A DNA stretch of 29,763 nt from Bacteroidales bacterium UBA5342 (GTDB lineage Bacteria > Bacteroidota > Bacteroidia > Bacteroidales > UBA5342). The translations under genes were made by a program, and so were the position numbers. Shown here piece after piece: positions 15,801-22,804 of this stretch. The first letter of the stretch is position 1. Every line of letters starts with the position of its first letter. The notes below the pieces were generated by a model. It was not told the DNA's origin. It ran no database searches and worked only from the letters and a program-made list of their open reading frames with translations. The stretch is from the NCBI GenBank assembly GCA_002408065.1, contig DHQI01000030.1, positions 1-29,763 of the forward strand. The letters are read 5' to 3'.

Positions 15801-16793
15801 AGGTACCTCAACTTTATTCAGAATCTCGCTCACGATTTCCTCTGAGGTAATATTATTTGCTTCGGCTTCGTAAGTCAGGCCAATACGGTGACGCATCACA
15901 TCATGACAAACGGCGCGCACATCTTCTGGAATCACATAACCACGGCGCTTAATAAAGGCATAAGCACGGGCAGCCAGAGCCAAACTGATAGAGGCACGTG
16001 GCGAACCACCAAAGGCAATCATATCCTTCATATCTTCCATGCCATAATCTTCAGGATTACGCGAGGCAAATACGATATCCACAATGTATTTTTCTATTTT
16101 TTCGTCCAGGTACACATCTTTTACTACATCACGGGCACGGATAATGTCTTCCGGCTTCAGAATAGCAGAAGCCGTCGGGAAGCTCTTGGCAATGTTATGA
16201 CGAATAATGACTTTTTCTTCTTCTTTCTTAGGATAGTCGATAACCACCTTCAGCATAAAACGGTCGACCTGTGCTTCGGGTAATGGATAAGTACCTTCTT
16301 GCTCAATCGGGTTTTGCGTAGCCATTACCAAGAATGGTTTTTCCAACTTAAACGTATTCTCACCAATAGTCACCTGACGCTCCTGCATCGCTTCGAGCAA
16401 AGCACTCTGCACTTTTGCCGGAGCTCGGTTAATCTCATCGGCCAATACGAAGTTGGCAAAAATAGGTCCTTGCTTGATGACAAATTCTTCTTTTTTCTGA
16501 CTATAAATCATAGTACCCAACACGTCGGCAGGCAAAAGATCCGGCGTAAACTGGATACGACTAAACTTTGCATCTACAATGGTCGAAAGCGTGTTGATGG
16601 CTAAGGTCTTTGCCAGACCAGGCAAACCCTCCAACAATACGTGACCATCGGCTAATAACCCGATAAGCAATGATTCAACCAAGTTTTTTTGACCTACAAT
16701 TACTTTGTCCATCCCCATAATAATGGAGTCCACAAAGGCACTTTCTTTTTCGATACGCTCGTTTAGCGCGCGAATGTCAACGGCATAATCCAT
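15798..16793 (-). CDS. moxR: MoxR family AAA+ ATPase
   Basis: 331 residues. MoxR ATPases act as chaperones that mature or activate partner complexes containing vWA proteins. Walker A is GLPGLAKT (56-63) and Walker B is FVLADEINRA (Asp119, Glu120), followed by APAKVQSALLEAMQERQVTIG. ATQNPIEQEGTYPLPEAQVDRF carries sensor and arginine-finger regions typical of the MoxR group. GGSPRASISLALAARAYAF marks the lid domain. It is the first gene of the bat operon, with its own strong promoter; its length is normal. Confidence 0.93.
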   Translation of the reverse strand: MDYAVDIRALNERIEKESAFVDSIIMGMDKVIVGQKNLVESLLIGLLADGHVLLEGLPGLAKTLAINTLSTIVDAKFSRIQFTPDLLPADVLGTMIYSQKKEEFVIKQGPIFANFVLADEINRAPAKVQSALLEAMQERQVTIGENTFKLEKPFLVMATQNPIEQEGTYPLPEAQVDRFMLKVVIDYPKKEEEKVIIRHNIAKSFPTASAILKPEDIIRARDVVKDVYLDEKIEKYIVDIVFASRNPEDYGMEDMKDMIAFGGSPRASISLALAARAYAFIKRRGYVIPEDVRAVCHDVMRHRIGLTYEAEANNITSEEIVSEILNKVEVP

Positions 16794-16845
16794 AATTCTT
16801 ATTATGTGTTAGTATTAGTTTATTTATTGATATGCATAAGAGTTG

Positions 16846-16877
16846 CAAAAATAAGTCAGCTGCAATTTTTCTTCAAA
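16846..16877 (-). promoter_or_regulatory. Promoter of the moxR-bat operon
   Basis: On the minus strand TTTG (16877-16874), 20 bases, then TATTTTTG (16853-16846) fits the Bacteroidota -33/-7 pattern. Transcription would start near 16842, leaving a leader of about 50 bases before moxR. In the rest of the gap, 16878-17104, I see only A/T-rich sequence with no recognisable gene. Confidence 0.65.
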
Positions 16878-17104
16878 AAAAGGCTCATAAATTTGTTCTA
16901 AAGCAAAAATCCGAGGTTTTTGTTATCAAAAATCTTGCCAAATAATACAGAATGAATTAAAAAAAGAAGAAAAGAAGGTCAATCCGGATAATCATAATAT
17001 TTAAGAATCTACACCTTGTACATTATTATTAAAAGAACACTTGTTAGAAAAAAAACACTAACAATCCACTTTGTTAAAAAAATGTTCTGAATTCACACCA
17101 ATAA

Positions 17105-17135
17105 TTTGGAATAGATTTAGAAAGTTGTATCTTTG
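17105..17135 (+). promoter_or_regulatory. Promoter of rpmH
   Basis: TTTG (17105-17108), 19 bases, then TATCTTTG (17128-17135) is a full match to the Bacteroidota sigma-ABfr consensus. The predicted start is near 17139, giving a leader of about 44 bases. It is the best promoter in the window, as expected for a ribosomal-protein gene. Confidence 0.8.
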
Positions 17136-17182
17136 CAGCCCGAAAAAAATAAGAGGAATAATAACAATAAAAATAAAGAGCG

Positions 17183-17341
17183 ATGAAAAGAACATTTCAG
17201 CCATCAAACAGAAAAAGGAAGAACAAGCACGGTTTTCGTGCTCGCATGGCTTCCGTAAGTGGACGAAAAGTGCTTGCAGCTCGCCGTAAAAAGGGTAGAG
17301 GTAAATTGTCTGTTTCTACTGAAATGGCGTTCAAAAACTAG
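17183..17341 (+). CDS. rpmH: Ribosomal protein bL34
   Basis: 52 residues: MKRTFQPSNRKRKNKHGFRA, then RMASVSGRKVLAARRKKGRG and KLSVSTEMAFKN. The KRTFQPSxRKRKxxHGFRxRM motif defines bL34, a small basic protein of the large ribosomal subunit. Bacterial bL34 is often 44-52 residues; the C-terminal KLSVSTEMAFKN tail is a small extension after the usual RRKKGRxxL core. It stands alone between a strong promoter and an intrinsic terminator; rnpA and dnaA do not follow it, as is common in this phylum. Confidence 0.96.
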   Translation: MKRTFQPSNRKRKNKHGFRARMASVSGRKVLAARRKKGRGKLSVSTEMAFKN

Positions 17342-17364
17342 CAACACTATCCATTACTAATTAA

Positions 17365-17395
17365 CAAAAAAGACCTCCAATTGGGGTCTTTTTTT
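17365..17395 (+). terminator. Intrinsic terminator of rpmH
   Basis: A-run, then AGACCTC (17371-17377) pairing with GGGGTCT (17383-17389, one G-T pair) around a 5-base loop, then seven T (17389-17395). It starts about 24 bases after the rpmH stop. Confidence 0.85.
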
Positions 17396-17643
17396 GTATG
17401 AGGTTGTGTGATGTGAGCCTAAATCCAAATTTATTTTCGTAAAAACTGTGAATAAGCTTTTTATTATATCTAAGTTCGACTCCAGCCGGAGTCGTATGTC
17501 TGTAGAAAAAATACATTTTTCAACAGAGGTCTGACCCCGGCCGGGGTCACACTGTAGGGTTTGTTTATTGACAAGAAAAACACAGCTGTTACATTTGGAG
17601 CTGTATCAAATTAGTAAATAGACTATAGGTCTTTTTTTGTATG
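17385..17643. repeat. 16-bp direct repeat of the terminator tail
   Basis: GGTCTTTTTTTGTATG occurs at 17385-17400 (terminator tail of rpmH) and again exactly at 17628-17643, just beyond the end of the HepT gene. The 227 bases between carry the two palindromes listed separately, and no gene is visible there. Confidence 0.6.
17477..17549. repeat. REP-like pair of GC-rich palindromes
   Basis: CGACTCCAGCCGGAGTCG (17477-17494; 7-bp arms, 4-base loop) is followed 37 bases later by TGACCCCGGCCGGGGTCA (17532-17549), a perfect 18-bp palindrome. Both are trailed by similar words (TATGTCTGTAG and ACACTGTAG), so they look like two units of one repeat family, each about 55 bases long. Both stand out as G/C-rich in an A/T-rich gap. 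They resemble REP elements; no RAYT transposase is in the window. Confidence 0.7.
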
Positions 17644-17666
17644 GTGTTTAACTTTGAAGTATTTTG

Positions 17667-17993
17667 TCAACTTGTTCTTTTAGTTCCGAAATTTTTGTTT
17701 TCAACAACATCCCATACGATGTGATAATTGATGCCTAAATAATCATGGATTAGACGATCACGCATACCTGCCATTTTTCTCCAAGAAACATTGCTGTACT
17801 TTTCCCTTATTTCATTAGGAATTTTCTTTGTGGCTTCACCAATTATCTCAAGACTTCTGGCAATGGCTCGCTTCAGGGTTTCTTTTCTTAGAAAATGCTC
17901 CTTATCAATGCTTGATACGGATGTTATGTAATCAATTTCTTGTTGTATATGTCTGGTATACTGGAGTGGATCTTTAGACATAAACGACTTCAT
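17667..17993 (-). CDS. hepT: HEPN-domain toxin HepT, C-terminus frameshifted
   Basis: 108 residues as read. The HEPN RNase motif R-X4-H-X-Y is intact (Arg78, His83, Tyr85 in MRDRLIHDYLG), with the usual IGEATKKIPNEIR before it. HepT is the toxin of MntA/HepT systems; MntA silences it by adding AMP to the motif tyrosine. After ENK (98-100) the sequence turns into NFGTKRTS and stops. Removing one base from the five-base A-run (T-run at 17692-17696 on the plus strand) gives ISELKEQVDKILQS with a stop at 17648, the expected HepT ending. So a one-base frameshift, real or a sequencing error, alters the tail. The start at 17993 overlaps mntA by 20 bases; an ATG at 17981 is an alternative. Confidence 0.82.
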   Translation of the reverse strand: MKSFMSKDPLQYTRHIQQEIDYITSVSSIDKEHFLRKETLKRAIARSLEIIGEATKKIPNEIREKYSNVSWRKMAGMRDRLIHDYLGINYHIVWDVVENKNFGTKRTS

Positions 17994-18270
17994 CTAATAT
18001 ATGAGGACCAATAAACGGACTAAGCCCTTTTTGGGTAACAACTTCAACTTTTTCATTTTTGAATAAAGACTCCATAAAATCTAAAGCAATGTTGAAATTA
18101 TCAAAATTTTCTTTGTGAGGAGCAAAATCAATAAGAATATCAATATCACTGGATTCCTGTTGTTCATTTCGGGCATAAGAACCAAATAAACCCAGCTTTA
18201 TAACGCCAAACTTATTAATCTCACTCTTGCGTGATTTGAGTGTTGATAATATGTGCTCCCTTGTTGTCAT
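17974..18270 (-). CDS. mntA: MntA-type nucleotidyltransferase antitoxin
   Basis: 98 residues. A minimal nucleotidyltransferase with the motif GSX10DXD intact: GSYARNEQQESSDID (Gly30, Ser31, Asp42, Asp44) and a third acidic residue at Glu76 in VEVVT. In the MntA/HepT family it neutralises HepT by AMP transfer to a tyrosine. It is the first gene of the pair, overlapping hepT. The -7 box ends only four bases before the ATG, which suggests a leaderless transcript. The pair lies downstream of fmt on the same strand but has its own promoter. Confidence 0.87.
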   Translation of the reverse strand: MTTREHILSTLKSRKSEINKFGVIKLGLFGSYARNEQQESSDIDILIDFAPHKENFDNFNIALDFMESLFKNEKVEVVTQKGLSPFIGPHILDEVVYV

Positions 18271-18274
18271 AGCA

Positions 18275-18306
18275 CAAAGTTAATAAGAAAACCCGATATG
18301 AGTCAA
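18275..18306 (-). promoter_or_regulatory. Promoter of mntA-hepT
   Basis: On the minus strand TTG (18306-18304), 21 bases, then TAACTTTG (18282-18275). The -7 box centre predicts a start at or within a base or two of the A of the mntA ATG (18270). Confidence 0.6.
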
Positions 18307-18308
18307 GT

Positions 18309-19259
18309 TTAGTTTTTAAAAGCATAGCCCTCAAAGCTAAAGCCCCGCAGCAAGTCTTCTGTTTTCATACGCTTCTTACCGGCCATCTGGATTTCTTGTA
18401 TTTCAAGCCAACCATCAGAAGCGGCTACCCACAATTGTTTTTTATTAAAGTTAATGGTGCCCGGTTGTTCGTTGCAAGATCCGGCAGGTGCGGCTTTATA
18501 AAGTTTTACATTAAGCTCCTTTTTTCCGTTTGATATAACAGACCACGAAGCCGGATAAGGGCTTAGACCACGTATTAAATTATGTACTTCCTGTTGTGAT
18601 TTGCTCCAATCTATGCGGCAATCATCTTTAAAAATCTTAGGCGCCGGACGCATAGGCAGGCTTTCGTCCTGCTTTTGAGCCACGACTTTTCCGGCTACTA
18701 TATCGTCCACACTTTTGTAGACCAAATCAGCACCAATATGCATCAGCTGATCGTAGAGTTCACCTACATTCATCTCATCGCTAATCTCTACTTCTACCTG
18801 ATCGATGATGTTGCCGGTATCAATTTCGTGTTGAATAAAGAAAGTGGTCACGCCACTTTTCTTTTCGCCATTGATAATGGCCCAGTTGATAGGCGCAGCA
18901 CCACGGTAGTTGGGCAAAAGCGAGGCGTGCAGGTTAAAAGTGCCCATAGGCGGCATATCCCACACCACTTCAGGAAGCATTCTAAAGGCAACGACAATTT
19001 GCAAATCGGCTTTTAGCGCTCTAAGCTCTGTCAAAAAGTCCGCATCGCGCAATTTCACTGGTTGAAGGACGGGCAAATTCTGGCTTACAGCATATTCTTT
19101 TACGGCCGAAGCACGTAGCTTTTGTCCGCGCCCGGCAGGTTTGTCCGGCACCGTAATTACAGCAACAACATTATACTTATTTTCCACTAAGGCGCGCAGA
19201 GTTTCTACAGCAAACTCAGGGGTTCCCATAAAGATGATACGTGCGTCTTTAGGATTCAT
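18309..19259 (-). CDS. fmt: Methionyl-tRNA formyltransferase
   Basis: 316 residues. Fmt transfers the formyl group of 10-formyltetrahydrofolate to Met-tRNAfMet. The N-terminal Rossmann-type domain starts RIIFMGTPEFAVETL and carries catalytic residues Asn109, His111 and Asp147 in FNLHASLLPNYRGAAPINWAI and HEIDTGNI. The C-terminal OB-fold domain (about 210-316) has the usual LIRGLSPYPASW. Length matches the family. It is third in the folE-cdsA-fmt group, 21 bases after cdsA. Confidence 0.96.
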   Translation of the reverse strand: MNPKDARIIFMGTPEFAVETLRALVENKYNVVAVITVPDKPAGRGQKLRASAVKEYAVSQNLPVLQPVKLRDADFLTELRALKADLQIVVAFRMLPEVVWDMPPMGTFNLHASLLPNYRGAAPINWAIINGEKKSGVTTFFIQHEIDTGNIIDQVEVEISDEMNVGELYDQLMHIGADLVYKSVDDIVAGKVVAQKQDESLPMRPAPKIFKDDCRIDWSKSQQEVHNLIRGLSPYPASWSVISNGKKELNVKLYKAAPAGSCNEQPGTINFNKKQLWVAASDGWLEIQEIQMAGKKRMKTEDLLRGFSFEGYAFKN

Positions 19260-19280
19260 AAACTGACTGATTTTTAAAAT

Positions 19281-20108
19281 TTAACTAATAATCTGAAGGT
19301 AGACCATAGCTACAGGTATAATAAAAAGAAAGCTGTCAAAACGATCGAGAAAACCACCATGTCCAGGCAAGGATGCACCAGAATCTTTGACTTCAAACTG
19401 ACGTTTTATCTGGGACTCAAACAAATCACCAAACGTGCCAAAGACAACCACTATTCCAGCTAGACCAGTCATCTCCAGAAACAAATCAGGAAAGTAAACC
19501 TTAGCAATTATCCAACTTAAAGCGACCGTGCTAAGCCCACCACCAATAAACCCTTCCCAGGATTTTTTAGGTGAAATACGCTCCCACAAGCGATGCTTTC
19601 CAAAGGCCACACCAAAAAGATAAGCAAACGAATCATCTACCCAAATAAGTAGAAACACAGCCAAAAGAATAACACCATTAAACGCGTCCCCGTCATTTAA
19701 CATAATATTGGTCAGAGAAAACGGTAACACTATATATATCAGACCCATTACAGCATTAGCAACATTCTGAAGAGTATCACCATCCTTATTATATAATTCG
19801 GCAATAGCTAAAGAAACCAAAAACGGTGCAAGCCAAAACAAAGGTGAAATCTCCCATTTACCAGTAGCATAAAAATAGCTCAAAGCATATATTATCATCA
19901 CATTTGCTTTGAGCAAATTAACATAGATTTTGTTGATATTTTTTCCGGAAGTAATGTTAAGATACTCTACAAAAGAGACATACATAGCGATGCCAAAGAC
20001 CACAAAAGCAGCATAAGAATGAGACAGCAAGGCCCCAATAATTATGGCCACAAAAACGACGCCGGTCAGAGCTCTTGTTATGATTGAACTAAATCCTTTT
20101 TTAATCAT
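19281..20108 (-). CDS. cdsA: Phosphatidate cytidylyltransferase
   Basis: 275 residues. CdsA makes CDP-diacylglycerol from phosphatidate and CTP at the inner membrane, the entry to phospholipid synthesis. Several hydrophobic helices fill residues 10-210. The family signature is complete at the C-terminus: S232-x-IKR-x4-KD, then GHGGFLDRFD (Asp258). LWERISPKKSWEGFIGG precedes it. It starts three bases after the folE stop, so the two are probably co-translated. Confidence 0.95.
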   Translation of the reverse strand: MIKKGFSSIITRALTGVVFVAIIIGALLSHSYAAFVVFGIAMYVSFVEYLNITSGKNINKIYVNLLKANVMIIYALSYFYATGKWEISPLFWLAPFLVSLAIAELYNKDGDTLQNVANAVMGLIYIVLPFSLTNIMLNDGDAFNGVILLAVFLLIWVDDSFAYLFGVAFGKHRLWERISPKKSWEGFIGGGLSTVALSWIIAKVYFPDLFLEMTGLAGIVVVFGTFGDLFESQIKRQFEVKDSGASLPGHGGFLDRFDSFLFIIPVAMVYLQIIS

Positions 20109-20111
20109 AAA

Positions 20112-20705
20112 TTATTTGATTAAGCTTAGAAACTCTTCCCGTGTTTTGGAACTTTGAAAAGCACCAGTAAAATCGGAGGTAGTGGTTATGGCGTGTTGTT
20201 TTTGAACGCCACGCATTTGCATACACATATGCTGCGCTTCAATGACCACTATCACACCAAGAGGGTTGAGGGTTTCCTGAATGCAATCCTTAATCTGTGT
20301 AGTCAAACGCTCCTGCACTTGAAGTCGACGTGCAAAAGCTTCAACCACACGGGCTATCTTGCTTAAACCTGTAATATATTCATTAGGAATATAGGCTACA
20401 TGAGCCTTACCGAAAAAGGGGAGTATGTGGTGTTCGCACATAGAAAAGAGTTCTATATCTTTAACAATCACCATTTGTTTATAATCCTCTTTAAACTTAG
20501 CCGAATTAAGAATAGCCACCGGATCAGCATGATAACCTTGAGTTAAAAACTGTAAACTTTTAGCTACACGTTCCGGGGTTTTTACCAAACCTTCGCGTTG
20601 ATGATCTTCACCCAAAAGGTCAAGAATATGGGTATAATATCCTTTTATCTTATCAGTAACATCCTCATTCCACGAGTCTACGCGTTCGTATCCTTTTATC
20701 TCCAT
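20112..20705 (-). CDS. folE: GTP cyclohydrolase I
   Basis: 197 residues from the ATG at 20705 (MEIKGYERVDSW). FolE converts GTP to dihydroneopterin triphosphate, the first step of folate synthesis. Zinc ligands Cys90, His93 and Cys161 are present in MCEHHILPFFGKAHVAYIP and HMCMQMRG. GLVKTPERVAKSL and GLSKIARVVEAFARRLQVQE are conserved. The frame is open to 20789, but those 28 extra residues lie across the promoter, so the shorter start is chosen. It fits its neighbour fmt, which uses a folate cofactor. Confidence 0.95.
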   Translation of the reverse strand: MEIKGYERVDSWNEDVTDKIKGYYTHILDLLGEDHQREGLVKTPERVAKSLQFLTQGYHADPVAILNSAKFKEDYKQMVIVKDIELFSMCEHHILPFFGKAHVAYIPNEYITGLSKIARVVEAFARRLQVQERLTTQIKDCIQETLNPLGVIVVIEAQHMCMQMRGVQKQHAITTTSDFTGAFQSSKTREEFLSLIK

Positions 20706-20731
20706 CTGAGTAATTGTATTTAAAAAGCGCA

Positions 20732-20739
20732 CAAAGGTA
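20732..20739 (-). promoter_or_regulatory. -7 box of the folE-cdsA-fmt operon
   Basis: On the minus strand TACCTTTG fits TAnnTTTG, 26 bases upstream of the chosen folE start. No clear TTTG at -33. Its place inside the longer open frame supports the start at 20705. Confidence 0.5.
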
Positions 20740-20822
20740 AGGGAATTGTGCTGAATCTTGAAGGTTTGATAAGAAAAACCAGAAAACACGTTTTAATTTA
20801 CACTAAAACGTTCGAAAAGAAC

Positions 20823-20859
20823 AAAAAAGCCGGATGCTTTAAAAACATGCGGCTTTTTT
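20823..20859. terminator. Intrinsic terminator after recJ (symmetrical)
   Basis: AAAAAAGCCGGATG (20823-20836) pairs with CATGCGGCTTTTTT (20846-20859) with one mismatch. A-runs on one side and T-runs on the other mean that it can act on either strand. It sits 20 bases after the recJ stop, in transcription sense, and before folE. Confidence 0.8.
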
Positions 20860-20879
20860 ATATTAATTATAACGTAGGA

Positions 20880-22601
20880 TTAAGCCCCTGATTCTTTGAT
20901 ATCCTTCACCATTAATTGTATGCTAGTACGCTCCTTAAAAGTATTTTCTTCAACATGATAACAAAGATCAATAAAACCTCCGTTTTTGATGTAATTGAAA
21001 TTTTTAGCTTGATTGAATGCAATGGCATTAATCTTATTTCCTTTTTCGTCTATTAAGTTAAGGCGTATATGTTCTTGACCAGCCCCTACGAGAGAGGAAT
21101 ACCCAGCATCTTTCAAACGACGTGTTGCAAACAAAGGCTTCATGTTTTCCGGACCAAAAGGACGCATTCGCTTCAGAATACTTACAAAACTAGGCGTTAT
21201 TCTATCCAATGTTATCTCAGCATCAATGTCTAAGGTAGGAATTTGCTGTTCATCAGTAATATGCTCAGCCACATAAGCTTCGAAACGACGCTTAAATTCC
21301 GGAACATTTTCTTCTTTCATACTTAGACCAGCAGCAAACTTGTGTCCACCAAAAGTTTCCAACAAATCCTTACAACTTATAACCGCTGAATAAAGGTCAA
21401 ATTCGGGAACTGAACGTGCCGACCCCGTAACCAAGCCATTCGATTGAGTTAAGACAACAGTAGGTTTGTGGTGTTTTTCTATCAGGCGTGAAGCCACAAT
21501 ACCAATAACCCCCTTGTGCCAGTTAGGATTGTAAAGAACGGTCGATTTCTTATTTGGTAAGTCCTCGTCCAAACCCATCGTAATCAAAGCTTCTTCCGTA
21601 ATGCTTTTATCCAGATCACGACGCGTCAGGTTATACTCGTTTATTTCAGCACACTTAAGCTGCGCATGTTCATAATCTGAGGAAATAAGCAATTCCACAG
21701 CCTCTTTGGCAGAACACACGCGACCAGATGCATTTAAGCGCGGCCCCACCTTAAAGACAATATCACTTATTGATATATCTTTATTCATCAGATTAGCACT
21801 CTCCAAAATGGTACGCAAGCCCAGACGTGGTTTACTAGACAACTGCTTTAGCCCGTAATGAGCCATCACACGGTTTTCACCTGTGATAGGCACAATATCA
21901 GAGGCTATACTCACCGCAACCAGATCAAGACAATGCGATATATGCTCAAAATCTAAGCCATTACTTTCGCAAAATGCCTGCATCAATTTGAATCCCACAC
22001 CACAACCGCTCAGCTCATCATAAGGATAATGACAATCCAAACGTTTAGGATCTAGAATGGCCTTAGCTTTGGGGAGTTTTTGAGCCGGGTTATGATGATC
22101 TGCAATAATGAAATCAATGCCTTTTTGGTTAGCATACTGTACTTGCTTACGGGCTTTTATGCCACAGTCGAGCGCAATAACCAAGCCAAAACCATTGGCT
22201 TCAGCATAATCCACTCCTTTAAGAGATATGCCGTAACCTTCGGTATCTCTATCAGGGATATAATAATCTAAGTTGTTGGTGAATTTTCTGAGTAGTGTAT
22301 AAACTACAGCGACTGCTGTGATTCCATCCACATCATAATCGCCATAAACCAATATCTTTTCTTTATTACCCAGTGCTTTATTAATACGCTTTACCGCCTT
22401 CTTCATATGTTTCATAAGAAAAGGGTCATGCAAATCACTCAACTGCGGGTTGAAATACTGTCGTGCAGTTTCGTAATCAGTAATGTTGCGGTATACCAGC
22501 AAACGGGCTAATACGTCATTGATGTTTAATTCATGCGATAATTTTGCAATTAAGATTTCTTCTTCAGCAGACGGATGCTTTATGCTCCATCTTTTTATCA
22601 T
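20880..22601 (-). CDS. recJ: Single-stranded-DNA-specific exonuclease RecJ
   Basis: 573 residues. RecJ degrades single-stranded DNA 5' to 3' in recombination and repair. DHH-family motifs are present: VYGDYDVDGITA (85-96), ALDCGIKA (143-150) and FIIADHH (164-170, DHH 168-170). LNASGR occurs before the DHHA1 region, and GGHKFAAGLSM is the DHHA1 motif. An OB-fold-like C-terminus follows (HIRLNLIDEKGNKINAIAF). Length is normal. It has its own promoter-like dyad and terminator, so it is probably a single-gene unit. Confidence 0.95.
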   Translation of the reverse strand: MIKRWSIKHPSAEEEILIAKLSHELNINDVLARLLVYRNITDYETARQYFNPQLSDLHDPFLMKHMKKAVKRINKALGNKEKILVYGDYDVDGITAVAVVYTLLRKFTNNLDYYIPDRDTEGYGISLKGVDYAEANGFGLVIALDCGIKARKQVQYANQKGIDFIIADHHNPAQKLPKAKAILDPKRLDCHYPYDELSGCGVGFKLMQAFCESNGLDFEHISHCLDLVAVSIASDIVPITGENRVMAHYGLKQLSSKPRLGLRTILESANLMNKDISISDIVFKVGPRLNASGRVCSAKEAVELLISSDYEHAQLKCAEINEYNLTRRDLDKSITEEALITMGLDEDLPNKKSTVLYNPNWHKGVIGIVASRLIEKHHKPTVVLTQSNGLVTGSARSVPEFDLYSAVISCKDLLETFGGHKFAAGLSMKEENVPEFKRRFEAYVAEHITDEQQIPTLDIDAEITLDRITPSFVSILKRMRPFGPENMKPLFATRRLKDAGYSSLVGAGQEHIRLNLIDEKGNKINAIAFNQAKNFNYIKNGGFIDLCYHVEENTFKERTSIQLMVKDIKESGA

Positions 22602-22629
22602 GAGTGTATATATTATTTTACTTTTCAGG

Positions 22630-22658
22630 GTCTCAAGCGTAACAAAAATACGCGAGAC
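22630..22658 (-). promoter_or_regulatory. Inverted repeat enclosing the recJ -7 box
   Basis: On the minus strand TATTTTTG (22650-22643) matches TAnnTTTG. It is enclosed by a dyad: GTCTC and GCGTA on one side (22630-22634, 22637-22641), TACGC and GAGAC on the other (22649-22658). The arms are 10 bp with two extra bases on one side. A repressor bound there would cover the -7 box. No -33 match is clear. Confidence 0.45.
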
Positions 22659-22804
22659 GGGAAAACACTGTAACTATCACTTACATTTGGCCTCCGTTTG
22701 CAAACATACACTAAATAATAACGTCTTGTTACGATAAGACAATAAAAATTATTCACCGTCTTAATTCTCTACCTTCACCAATAGATGCAGAAATAAATAG
22801 ATTT

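Noticed and set aside
17071..17289. 72-residue plus-strand open frame overlapping rpmH
   Set aside because: It crosses the rpmH promoter and reads rpmH in another frame; bL34 at 17183-17341 is the real product.
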